Below are positions 17,901 to 27,500 of a stretch of DNA of 32,502 nt, piece by piece. The translations under genes and the position numbers were made by a program. The stretch spans positions 1 to 32,502 of the forward strand of contig NZ_FOZS01000012.1 of assembly GCF_900116205.1 (NCBI RefSeq), given 5' to 3'. The notes beneath the pieces are model-generated. The model searched no databases and was not told the DNA's origin. It saw only the letters and a list, made by a program, of their open reading frames with translations. How positions within the stretch are numbered: position 1 is the first letter of the stretch; each line of letters begins with the position of its first letter. Origin of the DNA: Halostagnicola kamekurae (lineage in GTDB: Archaea; Halobacteriota; Halobacteria; Halobacteriales; Natrialbaceae).

Positions 17901-18291
17901 CCAACTCCAGGAACTGTATGACGAGTTGCTCGAAATCATTGGCGATCTCGATGTGAACATGCGTAACACGTGGGAAAAGCAGCGGAAGTGCCTCGAGAAA
18001 AAGGACCGATTCCACCTTGGTTCGTTTGCGAAGGATATCGAGCAGTTCCGAGAAGTTGAGTCCGCAAGCGGACACGAACTCATTGGACTGATGCACGAAT
18101 TTGAGGAAAGTCGGGAAACGGCCGCTGAGTGGAAAATCTACGAGGCTATCAGCGAGATGATCGAGATCGCGCAGAACGCCGATGTTCCTGAGATTGACAA
18201 CGAACGAGAGAGCGAAGTCAAGAATTCCGAGGAGTTCCGCGCTCTCATCGCGACGCACGACGAGATCGCCAACATCATCGGAGGTGAGTGA
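14926..18291 (+). CDS. dpdH: DpdH-like large ATPase with tandem Ig-like inserts
   Basis: This 1121-aa P-loop ATPase has Walker A GETGSGKS at residues 79-86 and a Walker B-like strand RPVLICEDLTTF near 270-281. The N-terminal 450 residues form the ATPase and its helical lid. Residues about 515-660 hold two beta-sandwich modules of Ig or carboxypeptidase-regulatory type (EPGATITVEALLNDRPEPDV and SPNEGETVQLTARVNGEPTA), a fold normally seen in secreted or surface proteins. No signal peptide or membrane segment is present. The C-terminal 450 residues are helical. The start overlaps the previous stop as ATGA. In bacterial dpd clusters DpdH is the large ATPase preceding dpdI and dpdJ; position and size agree. 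It probably powers or gates the restriction complex. Confidence 0.7.
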   Translation: MSEYPIDWSDDTVRQYLTAEAHQKSKEEFERTHIDIDKLRADYLFPHSTNDEFVTQEEFRDAILKSNTKDDNRIFILRGETGSGKSQLCQWLEYQIGHDATTGIDDTHVALHVSRSETRIKDIVEILTEPLEMDVNVRDVGGLDPEKVANAMLANLEAYNPMLESFTEEEIQALVEDRPQSTDLRGILEENVREYQEAVLSDDEEDIPELITEDDYRDLSIAAFGMAEGGDTIFPALQSFIDQELSSKLGVGDFQQRLKEISEEYVAQGLRPVLICEDLTTFSVLKEQLLDHIFQLDSGHYDVVLGWTTGWEKDNVDTALGTNEDAQTYMKDRAEGYLSTTDDTGQAYFLTDDVTVELTKQYLSVIREDSAVAADTEIPEADFDGLYPFNAELVKRAYENLIQDGNERRTPRLLLMRIVRECLTSTKPPFEAIDGNPYVKQFPTPISLDYPSEVQSIVKWYGIPTAEGNMRVPQSVFELFDIPIPERTGQVTETDVVFDSDMGSTPDFRLRQIDGQIEPGATITVEALLNDRPEPDVEVTLDGSTVGYTSDDGRLSVTLPNEEGEVVIGGEKANLNDTLDLAVGTDSLALVPTPSSPNEGETVQLTARVNGEPTADVSVERDDEVLGTTGEGGTIELTADDPPSMSLAAEYEELEDEINVQIAGTKIYPVETDYGSETVDEYRFDYQQWVSNGEEYASSTILRDGTAELLEEWYDPTRLANPNSSTRGTKGIYYTRGSQIPVSLQGVDERTGISIELSFGSEYDQIYEPLFWHGISADGELPYEDRYDLNYGLLRNWADDSVAEFKQGMRERIEDCFEGWTIEEFVVVAQYLLINAERGETELTRDLMFESYGISNDYPHPFTKRFDRNNSFFEAFQGLTNQSSLPTDLAKGFFKIKENFVDAKRLNEAYGAVANDLETYLEEAMFIDSDGLPDAYKVGSTRKKATTKLASVLEYVRVYAQELNGLGPNNVEYITDTVEKIDTWYDKSHSLHQLQELYDELLEIIGDLDVNMRNTWEKQRKCLEKKDRFHLGSFAKDIEQFREVESASGHELIGLMHEFEESRETAAEWKIYEAISEMIEIAQNADVPEIDNERESEVKNSEEFRALIATHDEIANIIGGE
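18279..18287 (+). promoter_or_regulatory. Shine-Dalgarno site deciding the dpdI start
   Basis: GGAGGTGAG lies at the very end of the dpdH frame and ends 6 nt before ATG 18294. This ideal spacing favours ATG 18294 over the overlapping GTG at 18288. Confidence 0.55.
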
Positions 18292-18293
18292 CA

Positions 18294-19037
18294 ATGTCAT
18301 CGAATATCGAAAAAACAGTCGAAACGCTACGGTCGAAGGCTGATAACTATCAGGATGCAACGAACTTTGAGGCTAAATTAGAGGAGAACACCGGGACTGC
18401 GTCGACGCTGAAGACATCTCTCGACGGACTTCGGAATCGAATGGAAGAGGTCGAACGACTGAACGACATCTACACGCGGGTCTTCGATCGTGACACGCCT
18501 GAAACGGTCAAAGACGCACGTCACCAGGCGCGTCAGGTCCTGGACCGGACCGCAGACGACTACTGGAAGTTGATCAACGAGGACCGAAGCGAACAGTACA
18601 CGGCCAAGGTCCAGACCGCAAAGTCAGAGGCCGACGATGCGCGAAACCTCCTCCGGACGGAATTGAACGAGATTCAGACCGCTTGGCGGGACGATATCCG
18701 GGCAGCACGGCGGATTCAGACGTTGATGCCTGACTCTCGGGAGTCGTCCCAGTTGCTCAACGACATTGAGGAGTTCGTCGACAACCGTATGTGGGACGAC
18801 TCCGCCGACATCAACTCACTGCAGGGAGAATGGCAGGGACTCGAGAAGAAGTGGGACGACGGTGTTGTAAGTTGGGACGAACTGCAGGACCGGTACGCTC
18901 TCAGCGACGCCACAATCGATCGCCTGAAACGGCTCGCACAGGGGGAGAAAGTGTCATTTAGTAAACTAGATGGTGGCGTCGTGGAGGAACTGATGAACGT
19001 CGACGAATTCCGCGACGTACTCGAGGTGACGCTGTAG
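18294..19037 (+). CDS. dpdI: DpdI-like coiled-coil protein
   Basis: This 247-aa, almost fully helical protein has long heptad-like stretches: TLKTSLDGLRNRMEEVERLN and then DARHQARQVLDRTADDYWKL, KVQTAKSEADDARNLLRTEL. A short globular C-terminal part (VSWDELQDRYALSDATIDRL, then SKLDGGVVEELMNVDEF) looks like a small helical bundle. There are no catalytic motifs. The name rests on its place between the DpdH-like ATPase and the DpdJ-like helicase and on its small size. It is likely a structural linker of the complex. The next gene starts two bases after the stop. Confidence 0.6.
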   Translation: MSSNIEKTVETLRSKADNYQDATNFEAKLEENTGTASTLKTSLDGLRNRMEEVERLNDIYTRVFDRDTPETVKDARHQARQVLDRTADDYWKLINEDRSEQYTAKVQTAKSEADDARNLLRTELNEIQTAWRDDIRAARRIQTLMPDSRESSQLLNDIEEFVDNRMWDDSADINSLQGEWQGLEKKWDDGVVSWDELQDRYALSDATIDRLKRLAQGEKVSFSKLDGGVVEELMNVDEFRDVLEVTL

Positions 19038-19039
19038 GA

Positions 19040-22000
19040 ATGGAGAATCCAACTCATCGCGCCACAGAGGCCGTTAGCGCTTACCGGAACCACTTCGTCG
19101 GCCGGACGGGCCCGGCTGCACGAAGCATTGCGAACCGTCAGGAGCGACTCCTCGAGGATCCCGACGGCCTGGTAAACGTTCGTGGGCCGTACCTCCAGGC
19201 GCTCGACGTGCCCAACTGGAGCGACGAGTCCTGGCGGTCGTTCGCTTCGCGAGTGGGACTGAATCCACTCATCAGGAAGACGTTCGACGATTTGGGGTTT
19301 CGGCGCCTGTACGACTTCCAAGAGCGGAGCATCGAATCGATCCGTGACGGCCACGACACCGTCGTCACGGCAGCCACAGGTCGAGGGAAGACTGAAGCAT
19401 GGCTAATCCCGATCCTTGATCGCATCTTAGAGAAGAAGCGTCGCGGCGATGGGGATGGCACAACCGCGACGCTAATCTATCCAACGAAGGCACTGGCGCA
19501 GGATCAGTTCAAGCGATTAGTCCAGTATCTCTACCGAATTAATGAGCAGTGGCCGACGAACCAGCAGATCACGATTGGGATCTATGACGGCGATACGCCA
19601 ACGAATATGAGCGCGAACGCCCAGGGGTATCTCGAGTCGTCATTCAAATACACCGAATGTCCCGGTGCGAATGAGGATCTCGAGAAGTGCCGAAACTGTC
19701 GTCAGGGCGTTCACGTCCACAACAGCGGGCAGTCTTACGAACTTCGCCCGGAGAAGCGTCAGTGCACGGATGACGTACCACTCGATTTTATCCGATTAAC
19801 CAAGCACTCGATCCTTACTGAGGGCGTCGACATCCTGCTGACGAACCCAGATACGATCAACATGAAGCTCGTGAACGTCAACGCACCTGACGAACACGAG
19901 ACCTTCGTGTACGATCCCGAGTTCCTCGTGTTCGACGAGGTACACACCTATGACGGGTTGTTCGGGAGCTATACCGCCACGCTAACCAAGCGAATGCGCG
20001 CCCTCCGCGAGGATCGCGGGTGCGACGACCTTCAGGTGATCGCCAGCAGTGCGACCGTAGAGAACGACGTCGAACTGTTCCAGCAGATCAGCGGCGCAAC
20101 GAAAGTAGAACACGTCGACGAGCAGTCTCGTTCCCTTGACGCACCATCGAAGGCAAGCATGCCGTCGGCGTTCACGGAGTCGACGCTTGCGGAGGAGGAT
20201 TTACTCTCGTTCGCACGCGGGAAGCGAACTCCACCGTTGCTGGCTGACATCGACTTCGACATCGACGCGCAAGCACACGATGACGACCGGTTACTCGAAC
20301 TTCTGGGCGACCACCTTTTCGACGCCATCGCCAACGAGGGCGCGGACACGTCGCCTGTCGTTGCCACTTTCCGAGTACTGCACGACGAACTCTCCTCTGA
20401 ACCCCAGACCTACGAGGAGTTTCTCAAGTGGATTGCAGGGGAGTTTGACTTGACCGAGACTGAGGCCGAACGGGTGCTGGATAATTTCACCATCCTCGGG
20501 ACGTTCTCCGGTCTCCTTGAGAACCGAACGCACCTCTTCTCGTGGCCAATTGACGGCTTCTACGCCTGTTCCGCCTGTGAGGCGGTGTACTCCGCGCCAC
20601 AGGAGACCTGTCGGAACTGTAGTAACGGTTTCGTCACTCGAAGCACGTACTGTAGCCGCTGCGACGACGAGGCGTTGGTCGCGTGGTTTTGTCCGTCGTG
20701 TGAGCAACTGGATCCCTACATCCCGATCGAGGAGGGTGAACGCCGTACCGACGAGGAACATCACTGTCAGCGCTGTCTGGCGGCCCGCGATGAGGAGGTA
20801 CGCTCGCTTCGGGTTACCTTTCAACCGACACTCGAGTGTGAGTCCTGCAGGGAACGGACGACGCGGTCGACGAGGGGATCCTGCTCCGAGTGTGCGACCA
20901 ATCTCGTCCATGTCGGACCGGACCAGTACCGATGTCCAAATCCCGGTTGCGAGTCGAGCGTCGAGTATGACCCCGGCTGTCCCGACTGCGGCGGAGACCA
21001 GCGACCGGTCACGGGCGACGGTCCCGTCGACTGTCCCGGCTGTGGGCAATCGCATGAAGGGGCCGTGCCGGCAACCTGCGATTGCGGACGATCTCTGACA
21101 CAGACGCGGTTACTCCCCTGGGTGTGTCGGAAAGACTCCTGCGACCGAGAGTACTTCGGTGATCCACCTGACACCTGCCCTTGCGGGTCATACACGTTTG
21201 CACGCGCGGGACTGTTCGAAGTACTCGCCGACTCGTACTGTGAGTCCTGCGAAACCAGCACCGTGGGAGATCCGACCTGTGACTGCGACGGGCCTGTCAG
21301 GACGCGAGAGACACCCTTCCAGGCCTATCAGACGGTTCAGCCAGACGGAGGCGTGCGAGCGGCGAGTTCGTTCTCGAGTGTTGCGCCCTGCACGCACCAG
21401 GGGCTGAACTACAACACGGATCGCCGGTACGACGAACTCGTTCGAGGGCCGGGGAACCTCGCGGTGACGACCAGCCAGTATCTTCTCCGACGAGTCGCCG
21501 ACGAAGAGGGGCACAAAGCGGCCAAACTCCTCTCGTTTGCGGACTCCCACCGCGACATGAAGGAAGTCAACCGTGACTTCTCAGAGCCCGAAGCGGCGAC
21601 GCTGATGGACCAGACGTTGGTCGAGGTCACTCGTCGGCACGAACCATGGATCGACGCTGAGACCGTCCTTGACGGCGCGATGGAACTGATCGAAGACCTC
21701 GGCAACGACCTGAAACCGCCTCAGGACGTTCGCGGGGTAGCCTTCGATATTGCCGAGGAACTCGTCGATGCCTCAAGACGGCACATGGACACCGAGGAGG
21801 CGGTCCGGGATCGACTCCGGCGCCGGCTGTATCCCCACAGCTATAGCGGTCGGTACGGGGAGTTCGGAGGTGCCCTCGCTGACGACGGACTAGTCGATGT
21901 CCGCCTTGATCCGGTCGTTCGCACGGAACTCTCTGCCGAGGAGCAAGGGATTGTGCAGGAACTCGTCAAGAACGGCTCTGGATGTTCGATCGAAAAGATC

Positions 22001-24544
22001 GATCCACCGGCCACGTCAACGGACGTTCGTGCCATCGTGGACGACCTCGATGATCGGCACGTGCTCGAGGCGGACGACGACTACGTCGAGTTCGATCCGA
22101 GTGCACTAGAGGCGACGCTCGCGGGTGACAGCGATGACTTGTATTACAGGCCGTCGAACGGCAGCTACGAGCAGACCATCGACGCGCAGTTCGGTGGACG
22201 AAGCGGTGACGCCGTCCCCTCGAGTGTATCAATCGATGCACTGGCAGACTCGGAGCACCCCCGGTTCACCGCTCGCGCGTACCGGACGACATACTCGCAG
22301 CCCCGCATGCTCGTTGGACAGGTCTACCACGGGATGACCGAGAAGAAGGAACGGCGCGAACTCGAGTACCTCTTCCGCGAAGGGAACCAGCCCCACTTTC
22401 TCTCGACAGGGCCAACGATGGAACTCGGCGTCGATATTGGCGACCTCGACGCGCTATTGCTGTACGGCACGCCGCCGAATATGAACGCATATCTGCAGCG
22501 AATCGGTCGCGCCGGACGAGACTCCGGATCCTCGCTCGTGCATTCGGTCAGCCAGCGCAACCCCATCGACTACTACTACTACGAGCAACCAGCGGACCTG
22601 ATGGCCGCTGATCCGCAACCGGTCCCGCTCAAGGAGTACAATGAGGAGGTGCTCCGAGTCTCGCTGACGTGGGGCGTACTCGATTACGTCGCCGCGAACT
22701 TCGTCGTCCCGTGGGAGGTTGAGCGGCGCGGCCAATACGCATCGGTCAGTGGCGGTGGCGAATTCGAGCATCGTCAGCCCTCGTCCGACGACGATGCCGC
22801 AAAACTGACCCATGCGATGTCGGCACGGACGAAGGAACTCGGGCTACAGTCTCGGAACTCGAAGCTAGCCGCGCTAGGGACGGTGGTCCACGACTATGAC
22901 CGAGAGATCCGAGAGCATCTCGAGCGACTGTTGGATCACCAGTACTGTGCCGAGTGCAACCGCAAGTACGACCGCGACGCCGACCGCGAGACCTGCGTCG
23001 ACGATAACTGCTCGGGCGACCTCCACGACGCGCTGTCGGAGTTCGAGCACTTGATCGACGAGGCAGTCGAGCGGTTCGACGAGCGGTTCATTGACCATTA
23101 CGGTGAGTACCGTCACGAACTCGAGGACGAACTCGAGAACGTCCAGCGCCGCTGGAGGGACCTCAAACGTGATCGTCGCCGGGCGAGTTCCGGCGAGGAG
23201 GCACGACGCATATCGGAGGAGCGTGCCACGCTCGCCGACCGGAAAGAAGCGCTCAGACGACGACTGGACCAGATCGAACGCATGTCATATCTCGACTTTC
23301 TGCGCGAGTCGCGCCAGAGTCGCTACGCGTTCAACATGCGGAGCGTGACGAATAACGTTGGTGTCGGCCTCGTCGACGCGGATGAGGACGGCTACTGGAC
23401 CCGTAGCATCGGCGAAGACGACGGGCGGTCGATGCGGATGGCGATCAGCGAACTTCACCCTGGATCAGCGTACCTCGACGGCGGCGACGCATACGTGGTC
23501 TCCCAACTCTCGACCGACGAGTTCGCGTCGTCAGAACTTCGCGAGCGCGTTCGACGCAGCCAGGCGAGTGGACTGGCTGAGGAGTACGTTTGCCCTGCCT
23601 GCGGAGAGAGTCATGAGGATCCTGGGGATGCCTGCAACTGCGGCAGCGACGTGGACCTCCAGCGGCGTCGGTTAGTCGTCCCCGAGTCGGTGCGGGCCCA
23701 CCGGTCTGATCTCCTGATGTCGGCAGACGGCAATCCTGCACGGACAATGTATCGGGAGCAGTCAAACGAGATCCAGAACACCTACGCCGAGCGGAAGACT
23801 GAGGTCCTCGAGTTCAACTCGGCCAAATGCTTCGATCTAACGGGCGAAGACGGCGAGCAACTGGGCACTGTCGAGTACGGAAGCATCGACGTATTACTCC
23901 ACACGGATAGCTTCCGTGCGAAGTACAAGTCTGGCGAAATGGACGGCGAGACGACACCGTTCATGCTTTGTGGCGACGATGACTGCCCCGGGGTCGTCTA
24001 TCGGGACGAGGATGACCAGTTGCACTGCAGCGCGAACGCAGACCACGGCCCTGCACACGACACTGGCTACGAACTGGTCCGACTCGGCTACGAGTACCAG
24101 ACTGACGGGATTCGCGTCGATCTGGATGACACTGCCGAGGCGCACACGTTAGTTCATGGGTTCCGAGTTGCACTCCAGTATCTCGGTGGTGTAAGCATCC
24201 GCGAACTCTCGGAGGTCGTCCACGGTGACGGCGTCGTTGACCTGTTCGACGCCCAGGAGGGCGGTGCCGGGGTGACCGGGCTGTTGTTCGAGAGCGGCGA
24301 CGGACGGGAGAATTTCGAGCAGGCAATTTCCCTTCTTCGCGAGCACTTCCAGTGTGACTGTGACGACGGCTGCCCCCTGTGCCTCTACCAGTACGGTTGC
24401 GACACACACAACCGGGGGAGTTCCTTCGATCGCGAGGGGTTATTCGAACGCCTCGATCAGGCTTCAACGGCTGTATTAGCAACTGACGGCGGCACAGGTA
24501 TTGTGCGAACTAAACCGAACGAAGACATCCAAACTGACACATGA
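19040..24544 (+). CDS. dpdJ: DpdJ-like zinc-rich DUF1998 helicase, first copy
   Basis: This 1834-aa superfamily 2 helicase has a Q-motif Gln in YDFQERSIES (94), Walker A ATGRGKT (112-118), YPTKALAQDQ (147-156), a DEVH box (299-302), and SSATV (336-340). A cysteine-rich region of about 250 residues (about 508-760) follows, built of many CxxC pairs such as CSACEAVY, CRNCSNG, CSRCDD and CPSCEQ. The second RecA domain has LSTGPTMELGVDIGDLDALL and QRIGRAGRD (about 1152-1160). The C-terminal DUF1998 domain has TLVHGFRVALQYLGG (from about 1702) and the four-cysteine signature CDCDDGCPLCLYQYGC (about 1772-1787), as in MrfA and DISARM DrmB. Helicases of this type probably translocate along DNA to find or deliver a target. 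The downstream gene is a full paralogue. The stop overlaps it as ATGA. Confidence 0.78.
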   Translation: MENPTHRATEAVSAYRNHFVGRTGPAARSIANRQERLLEDPDGLVNVRGPYLQALDVPNWSDESWRSFASRVGLNPLIRKTFDDLGFRRLYDFQERSIESIRDGHDTVVTAATGRGKTEAWLIPILDRILEKKRRGDGDGTTATLIYPTKALAQDQFKRLVQYLYRINEQWPTNQQITIGIYDGDTPTNMSANAQGYLESSFKYTECPGANEDLEKCRNCRQGVHVHNSGQSYELRPEKRQCTDDVPLDFIRLTKHSILTEGVDILLTNPDTINMKLVNVNAPDEHETFVYDPEFLVFDEVHTYDGLFGSYTATLTKRMRALREDRGCDDLQVIASSATVENDVELFQQISGATKVEHVDEQSRSLDAPSKASMPSAFTESTLAEEDLLSFARGKRTPPLLADIDFDIDAQAHDDDRLLELLGDHLFDAIANEGADTSPVVATFRVLHDELSSEPQTYEEFLKWIAGEFDLTETEAERVLDNFTILGTFSGLLENRTHLFSWPIDGFYACSACEAVYSAPQETCRNCSNGFVTRSTYCSRCDDEALVAWFCPSCEQLDPYIPIEEGERRTDEEHHCQRCLAARDEEVRSLRVTFQPTLECESCRERTTRSTRGSCSECATNLVHVGPDQYRCPNPGCESSVEYDPGCPDCGGDQRPVTGDGPVDCPGCGQSHEGAVPATCDCGRSLTQTRLLPWVCRKDSCDREYFGDPPDTCPCGSYTFARAGLFEVLADSYCESCETSTVGDPTCDCDGPVRTRETPFQAYQTVQPDGGVRAASSFSSVAPCTHQGLNYNTDRRYDELVRGPGNLAVTTSQYLLRRVADEEGHKAAKLLSFADSHRDMKEVNRDFSEPEAATLMDQTLVEVTRRHEPWIDAETVLDGAMELIEDLGNDLKPPQDVRGVAFDIAEELVDASRRHMDTEEAVRDRLRRRLYPHSYSGRYGEFGGALADDGLVDVRLDPVVRTELSAEEQGIVQELVKNGSGCSIEKIDPPATSTDVRAIVDDLDDRHVLEADDDYVEFDPSALEATLAGDSDDLYYRPSNGSYEQTIDAQFGGRSGDAVPSSVSIDALADSEHPRFTARAYRTTYSQPRMLVGQVYHGMTEKKERRELEYLFREGNQPHFLSTGPTMELGVDIGDLDALLLYGTPPNMNAYLQRIGRAGRDSGSSLVHSVSQRNPIDYYYYEQPADLMAADPQPVPLKEYNEEVLRVSLTWGVLDYVAANFVVPWEVERRGQYASVSGGGEFEHRQPSSDDDAAKLTHAMSARTKELGLQSRNSKLAALGTVVHDYDREIREHLERLLDHQYCAECNRKYDRDADRETCVDDNCSGDLHDALSEFEHLIDEAVERFDERFIDHYGEYRHELEDELENVQRRWRDLKRDRRRASSGEEARRISEERATLADRKEALRRRLDQIERMSYLDFLRESRQSRYAFNMRSVTNNVGVGLVDADEDGYWTRSIGEDDGRSMRMAISELHPGSAYLDGGDAYVVSQLSTDEFASSELRERVRRSQASGLAEEYVCPACGESHEDPGDACNCGSDVDLQRRRLVVPESVRAHRSDLLMSADGNPARTMYREQSNEIQNTYAERKTEVLEFNSAKCFDLTGEDGEQLGTVEYGSIDVLLHTDSFRAKYKSGEMDGETTPFMLCGDDDCPGVVYRDEDDQLHCSANADHGPAHDTGYELVRLGYEYQTDGIRVDLDDTAEAHTLVHGFRVALQYLGGVSIRELSEVVHGDGVVDLFDAQEGGAGVTGLLFESGDGRENFEQAISLLREHFQCDCDDGCPLCLYQYGCDTHNRGSSFDREGLFERLDQASTAVLATDGGTGIVRTKPNEDIQTDT

Positions 24545-27500
24545 GCTCACGAGACGACACGATCGAACTCGCAGAACAGACGAAGCGAGCGTACGCAGAA
24601 CACGTCGTCGCGTCCGGCCAGTCTCGGGTCCTCCGAGACGTCATCGACCGGTACGCGGAGACGGACGCCGACGAACCACTGGAGGAGGCAGTAACCTCGT
24701 TCACGCGGACACGAGGCCCCTTCCTCCAGGCGCTGGACCTCCCGCGACGGGGCCCCGACTGGGAGTCTTTCGCCGACAAAGTTGACCTACACGAGGATAT
24801 CGTGCGTACGTTCACCGAGGCCGGGTTCGAGCACCTCTATGAATTCCAGGCCGAGACAATCCGGTCGGTCCTCAACGATGACCACACCTTGGTGACCGCG
24901 GGGACCGGCCGAGGAAAGACCGAGAGTTGGCTCGTCCCGATCCTCCAGTACATCTGTGAGGCAAAAGCTGGCGACCATCCCAACCATCCACCACAGAGCG
25001 TCAAGTGCATTCTGACCTATCCAACAAAGGCGCTCGCACAGGATCAGCTGAAACGTCTCATCGAGTACCTCTACGAACTTAACCGAAACCGAACGGGGAC
25101 CGATCGCATCACGGTCGGCATCTTCGACGGTGACACGCCCCAGAACGACCCGCAGGAGTTCGAGTACCTGCAGACCGCCTACAAGTTCTTCGAGTGCCCC
25201 TGCGAACACTGCGACGGTTCGCTGACCGTCGAGCGGACCGAGGACGAGCGGTTCCGCGTCGACCACGACGCGACCGGGACACCGGAGGTCGATCTCGACT
25301 TTATTCGTCTTACCCGCGACGAGATCGTGACCGAGGAAGTCGACATCCTTCTGACGAACCCCGACACCGTCAACTACCGGTTGTTCAACGTCAACGAGAC
25401 CGACGAGCAGTCGGCGTTCGTTGAGCAGCCGCGATTCGTCGTCTTCGACGAGATTCACGAGTACTCCGAGCTGTTCGGCGCGTTCACCACCGGGCTGATG
25501 CGACGCTACGCCCGGTCGCGACAGGAACTGCTCGACAACGACGCCATCGAGGACGATGATCTGCAGGTGATCGGTGCGAGCGCAACCGTTTCGAATCGTC
25601 GAGCCATCTTCAACCGAATTCTGCCGTTTACCGACCCGGAGACGTCGGTCGTGACCGAGAATCCGCAAACGCTCGACGCGCCGATGCCGACGACCGTTCC
25701 GGAGGCGTTCCGTTCGGACGCACTCGATGTCGAAGCGTTCGGGCAGGCGCTAGCCGACGGCAGTGAGTTGGGCCCAGTCGGTGAGAGGTTGCTTGCGATC
25801 ACTAACGTCAACGTACCCGACGACCCGACACCGACAACCGCGCTTCGCCGGGTCGAGGACGCTCTCTACGAGCGGTTGCTTCACGGTGGGGGTGACGATC
25901 TCGACTTCGTTCGGGCGCTGTATGCTGAACTCTACGAGGATCCGCAGGAACTCGATGGACTGACCGAGACGATTGCCGCCGAACTCGACGTCGAGGAATC
26001 AGTCGCCACGACGATCCGAGAGAACTTCGTTGCCATCGGTCAGCTAGCGGGCGTCCTCGAGAGCCGGGTCCACCTGTTCTCTTGGCCCATCGACGGATAC
26101 TACACTTGCCTGCACTGCGGGACGGTCTACGACACCCCCCGGAGCCAGTGTGTGGAGTGCGATCACCACTTCGTGACGAAATTCTCCTACTGCCGACACT
26201 GCGGGGAGGAGGCTTTGGAGTCCTGGTTCTGTCCTGCCTGTGAACGCCTCGAACCGCTCACGGTGACGTCCTCGGATGGACGATTCGAGTACTTCGATGT
26301 CCAGACCTGCAACTGCGACGAGGGGACCGAGAGCGAGACGGACATGATCCGCACGCTCTGGCGGCCATTCTACGAGTGCTCCGAGTGTGGTGACCGACAG
26401 AACCTCGACCGTGTGCGGCGGTGTACGTCCTGCGACGCCGAAGCACCGATGGTGCTTACGGATGATCGCAAGGCCTACGAGTGTACCAACCCCGACTGCG
26501 GTGCACGCACCGAGGCGACGGGCACCCACGAGTGCCAGTCCTGTTCGCACGAGGACCTCCACCCGCTCGTCGACGACACCCTCTACTGCGACGAGTGCGA
26601 CGAGACCTACCCCGACACTGCTGGGGAACGCTGCTCCTGCGGCGGCGCCCTGCGACCCAAGCGCTTCCTTGGCTGGCAGTGCAGCGGCGAAGACTGTGAC
26701 GCGGTCTATCTCGGCGAGGCCCCGCGGACCTGCGAGTGCGGAAAGCGGCGGTTCGCCCGCACCGCGCTGTTCGATCTCGATCGCGTCTCGCAGTGTCAGT
26801 CCTGCGAGCGCGAACTGTTCCCAGGACGGGAGTGCTTCTGCGATGACCCCGACATGAAGACCGTGCCGAAGGGATACAGGACCTACAAGATGGTCGATGA
26901 GCGCGGTTCGGTTCGCTCACCGACTGACTTCCCGGGGGCCGTACCCTGCTATGACAAGGGGAAATCGTACTCGAAGCACCGCCGCTACGAGTCGATGCTC
27001 CGTGGACCGGGCAACACTGCCGTGACTTCTTCGCAGTACCAGCTTCGGGCGTCGGCTGATCCCGACGACTCTGAGACGTTCGAGCGGGCCAAACTGCTCT
27101 CGTTCGCTGACAGTCAGAGCGACATGAAGGAACTGGCTCGGAACTTTGAGGACCCAGAGACGTCGCTGTTCTTCAGTCAGTTGACTGTCGAGGCCCTCGG
27201 GGAAGCCGACAACGACTGGGCGTCGCTCGCAGAACTCGGTGACCGTGTCTGGGCGGCCGTCTCCAAGTACGAGGAGATGCTGGAGACATCAGCTGACGCC
27301 CATCGCTCACCACTCGAGCGACGACTGACGGCGTACGACGAGTCCCTCGAGCGTTACGTCCGCGACGAGGTAGCTGCACGCCTGCTGTCCGGTCGGTTCA
27401 ACAACCGCCGCCGAACACCTCGTCTCTCCAAAAACGGGTTGGTCGACATCCGCCTTGACGTCGACATCTCGTCGCTCGACGAGACGAAGCAGAAACTGCT

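Noticed and set aside
25506-26920. Long open frames in other phases within the second helicase
   Set aside because: Arg-, Ser- and Pro-rich shadow translations of a strongly biased gene that has continuous helicase and zinc motifs in its own frame.
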